42,324 nucleotides of DNA from an uncultured Bacteroidota bacterium (lineage in GTDB: Bacteria; Bacteroidota; Bacteroidia; Bacteroidales; F082), in contig CAJXKB010000018.1 in NCBI GenBank assembly GCA_913055825.1, positions 1 through 42,324 of the forward strand, written 5' to 3'. Made by a program: the position numbers and the translations under genes. Position 1 is the first letter of the stretch. Every line of letters starts with the position of its first letter. Of the stretch, positions 41,242 to 42,324 are shown one piece after another. The notes beneath the pieces were generated by a model. The model was not told where the DNA came from, did not search any database, and was given only the letters and a program-made list of their open reading frames with translations.

Positions 41242-42324
41242 TTACTCTTTAACAGGAATATTTTTCAGCACTTCCAATGTTAAATCCCAGAACTTTTTCA
41301 CGGAAGCAATTTCCAGTCTTTCGTCGGGGGAATGCGCCCCTTTGATGGTCGGGCCAAACGAAATCATATCCATACCCGGATATTTTGCGCCAATCAGTCC
41401 ACACTCCAATCCGGCATGGATGGCCAGTACTTCCGGTTTCTGGTCGAAAAGTTTTTGATACAGCTTTCCGGTTAAATCAACAATTTCGGAATCAGGATTA
41501 GGTGTCCAACCCGGATAGCCGTCTGAGGTTTTTGTACGGGCACCGGCCAGGTTAAAAACACTGACCACCATATTGGTTACATCCTCTTTTTCCGATTCAA
41601 CGGAACTACGCTGACTCGTTGTAATCAATATCTCTTTTTCCTGAAATTTTACGGAAGCCAGGTTAGTCGAGGTCTCCACAAAATCAGGAATATCCTGTGA
41701 CATGGCAATTACGCCGTGAGGACAAGCATATAACGCATTCACCAGCTTACTAAAATCTTCATCGGCAATTACTGAACCCGGTACGTCAGTTTCAACAGCC
41801 ATAAACTTCAAACCGGGTTCTGTTGCATGATATTCGTCCTGAAACATTTCTTCAAAGCCTTTGGCTTCAGCAATTAATTGGGCTGTTTTACCTTTGGGGA
41901 CCATCACAACAGCATAGGCTTCACGTGCAATGGCGTTACGCAGGTTGCCGCCATCAAACGTGCTCAACTTCATTTGAAACTGCTCTTTGTAAGTCCATAA
42001 AAAACGGTTTAGCAGTTTATTGGCATTGGCTCTTCCCTTTTCGATATCATCACCCGAATGACCACCTTTTAGTCCCGATACGGATACTTTTACGGCTTGA
42101 TAATCAGTCGGAATCGCCTCTTTTTCGTAAGGCAACCATGCCAACGTATCCTGGCCGCCGGCACAACCAATGTAAAGTTGTCCTTCGTCTTCCGAGTCAA
42201 GGTTCAGCAGGATTTCACCTTTCAGAAAACCCGGTTGTAAACCAAATGCTCCCGTTAAACCGGTCTCTTCATCAATAGTGAATAAACACTCGATAGGACC
42301 GTGGGCAATATCATCACTGTCGAG
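41242..42324 (-). CDS. pepD: Xaa-His dipeptidase (M20C), second copy, 5' end cut by the window edge
   Basis: Partial: 360 residues are in the window and the reading frame is open to the right edge, so the N-terminus (about 125 residues) is missing. Visible M20C features: LDSDDIAHGPIECLFTIDEETG (catalytic glutamates), NLDSEDEGQLYIGCAGG, HSGDDIEKGRANANKLLNRFLW (lid domain), and HAGLECGLIGAKYPGMDMISFGPTIKGAHSPDERL near the end. It parallels the 730-2190 pepD throughout but with many substitutions (for example GGQDTLAW versus GGVNTNGE), so it is an old paralogue rather than a recent copy. It is the first gene in a minus-strand run with the small His-rich protein. Confidence 0.92.
   Translation of the reverse strand, partial: LDSDDIAHGPIECLFTIDEETGLTGAFGLQPGFLKGEILLNLDSEDEGQLYIGCAGGQDTLAWLPYEKEAIPTDYQAVKVSVSGLKGGHSGDDIEKGRANANKLLNRFLWTYKEQFQMKLSTFDGGNLRNAIAREAYAVVMVPKGKTAQLIAEAKGFEEMFQDEYHATEPGLKFMAVETDVPGSVIADEDFSKLVNALYACPHGVIAMSQDIPDFVETSTNLASVKFQEKEILITTSQRSSVESEKEDVTNMVVSVFNLAGARTKTSDGYPGWTPNPDSEIVDLTGKLYQKLFDQKPEVLAIHAGLECGLIGAKYPGMDMISFGPTIKGAHSPDERLEIASVKKFWDLTLEVLKNIPVKE

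Noticed and set aside
1-42324. CRISPR array, prophage, integrase or toxin-antitoxin module
   Set aside because: I saw no regularly spaced repeats, no phage structural or integrase genes, and the small ORFs present do not form a recognisable toxin-antitoxin pair.

Overview
The window looks like a chromosomal segment of a Bacteroidota bacterium, probably of the Bacteroidales/Marinilabiliales side. This is inferred from several things seen in the sequence. Many genes and both real tRNAs are preceded by a TAnnTTTG(C) box, the -7 element of the Bacteroidetes primary sigma factor, sometimes with TTG 18-19 bases upstream. Shine-Dalgarno sites are largely absent, and the tRNAs lack an encoded CCA. 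The gene content also fits: a TamL lipoprotein, a DUF5916 protein, a SusC-style carboxypeptidase-like domain on the TonB receptor, and a RAYT transposase remnant. There is no rRNA, CRISPR array, prophage or intact insertion sequence.

Layout. 1-730: debris of a REP-associated (RAYT) transposase followed by REP-like palindromes. 730-6554, + strand: housekeeping block of pepD, rpmH, a MazG-like pyrophosphohydrolase, tRNA-Leu(UAG), tig, clpP and clpX (proteostasis). 6580-8043, - strand: NhaC-type antiporter. 8044-8507: repeat-rich gap with three short-loop palindromes. 8508-16435, + strand: flavin reductase, miaB and mtaB (tandem tRNA methylthiotransferases), rpsT, dnaX (with a candidate -1 frameshift signal) and an M13 lipoprotein peptidase. 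16539-20381, + strand: two tandem acyltransferase paralogues and a large DUF5916 envelope protein. 20434-21527: RRM protein, small membrane protein, tRNA-Val(UAC) and an aberrant tRNA-Val-like copy. 21657-25452, + strand: tamL and a RecD-like helicase. 25456-28467, - strand: patatin, MFS transporter and methyltransferase. 28591-31744, + strand: two conserved proteins of unknown function, a family 2 glycosyltransferase and miaA.

31806-42324 is mostly on the - strand. It holds a small P-loop kinase, a lipoprotein, a relic of a proline iminopeptidase, and a tightly packed molybdenum-cofactor operon. Read in its own direction the operon runs TauE/SafE transporter, moeA, a compact moaA, moaC and a MOSC-MogA fusion. 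A leader of about 220 nt precedes it, with its own promoter, a predicted H-type pseudoknot, a 12-codon ORF and an intrinsic terminator just before the transporter. This is the best candidate in the window for an undescribed regulatory system. Upstream of the leader lie a probable metal TonB receptor, a His-rich small envelope protein and a second pepD cut by the window edge.

Functional links: Tig, ClpP and ClpX handle nascent and misfolded proteins. MiaA and MiaB make and then methylthiolate i6A37, and MtaB does the same for t6A37. MoaA and MoaC make cPMP, and Mog and MoeA finish cofactor assembly. TamL, DUF5916, the acyltransferases and the TonB receptor serve the envelope.
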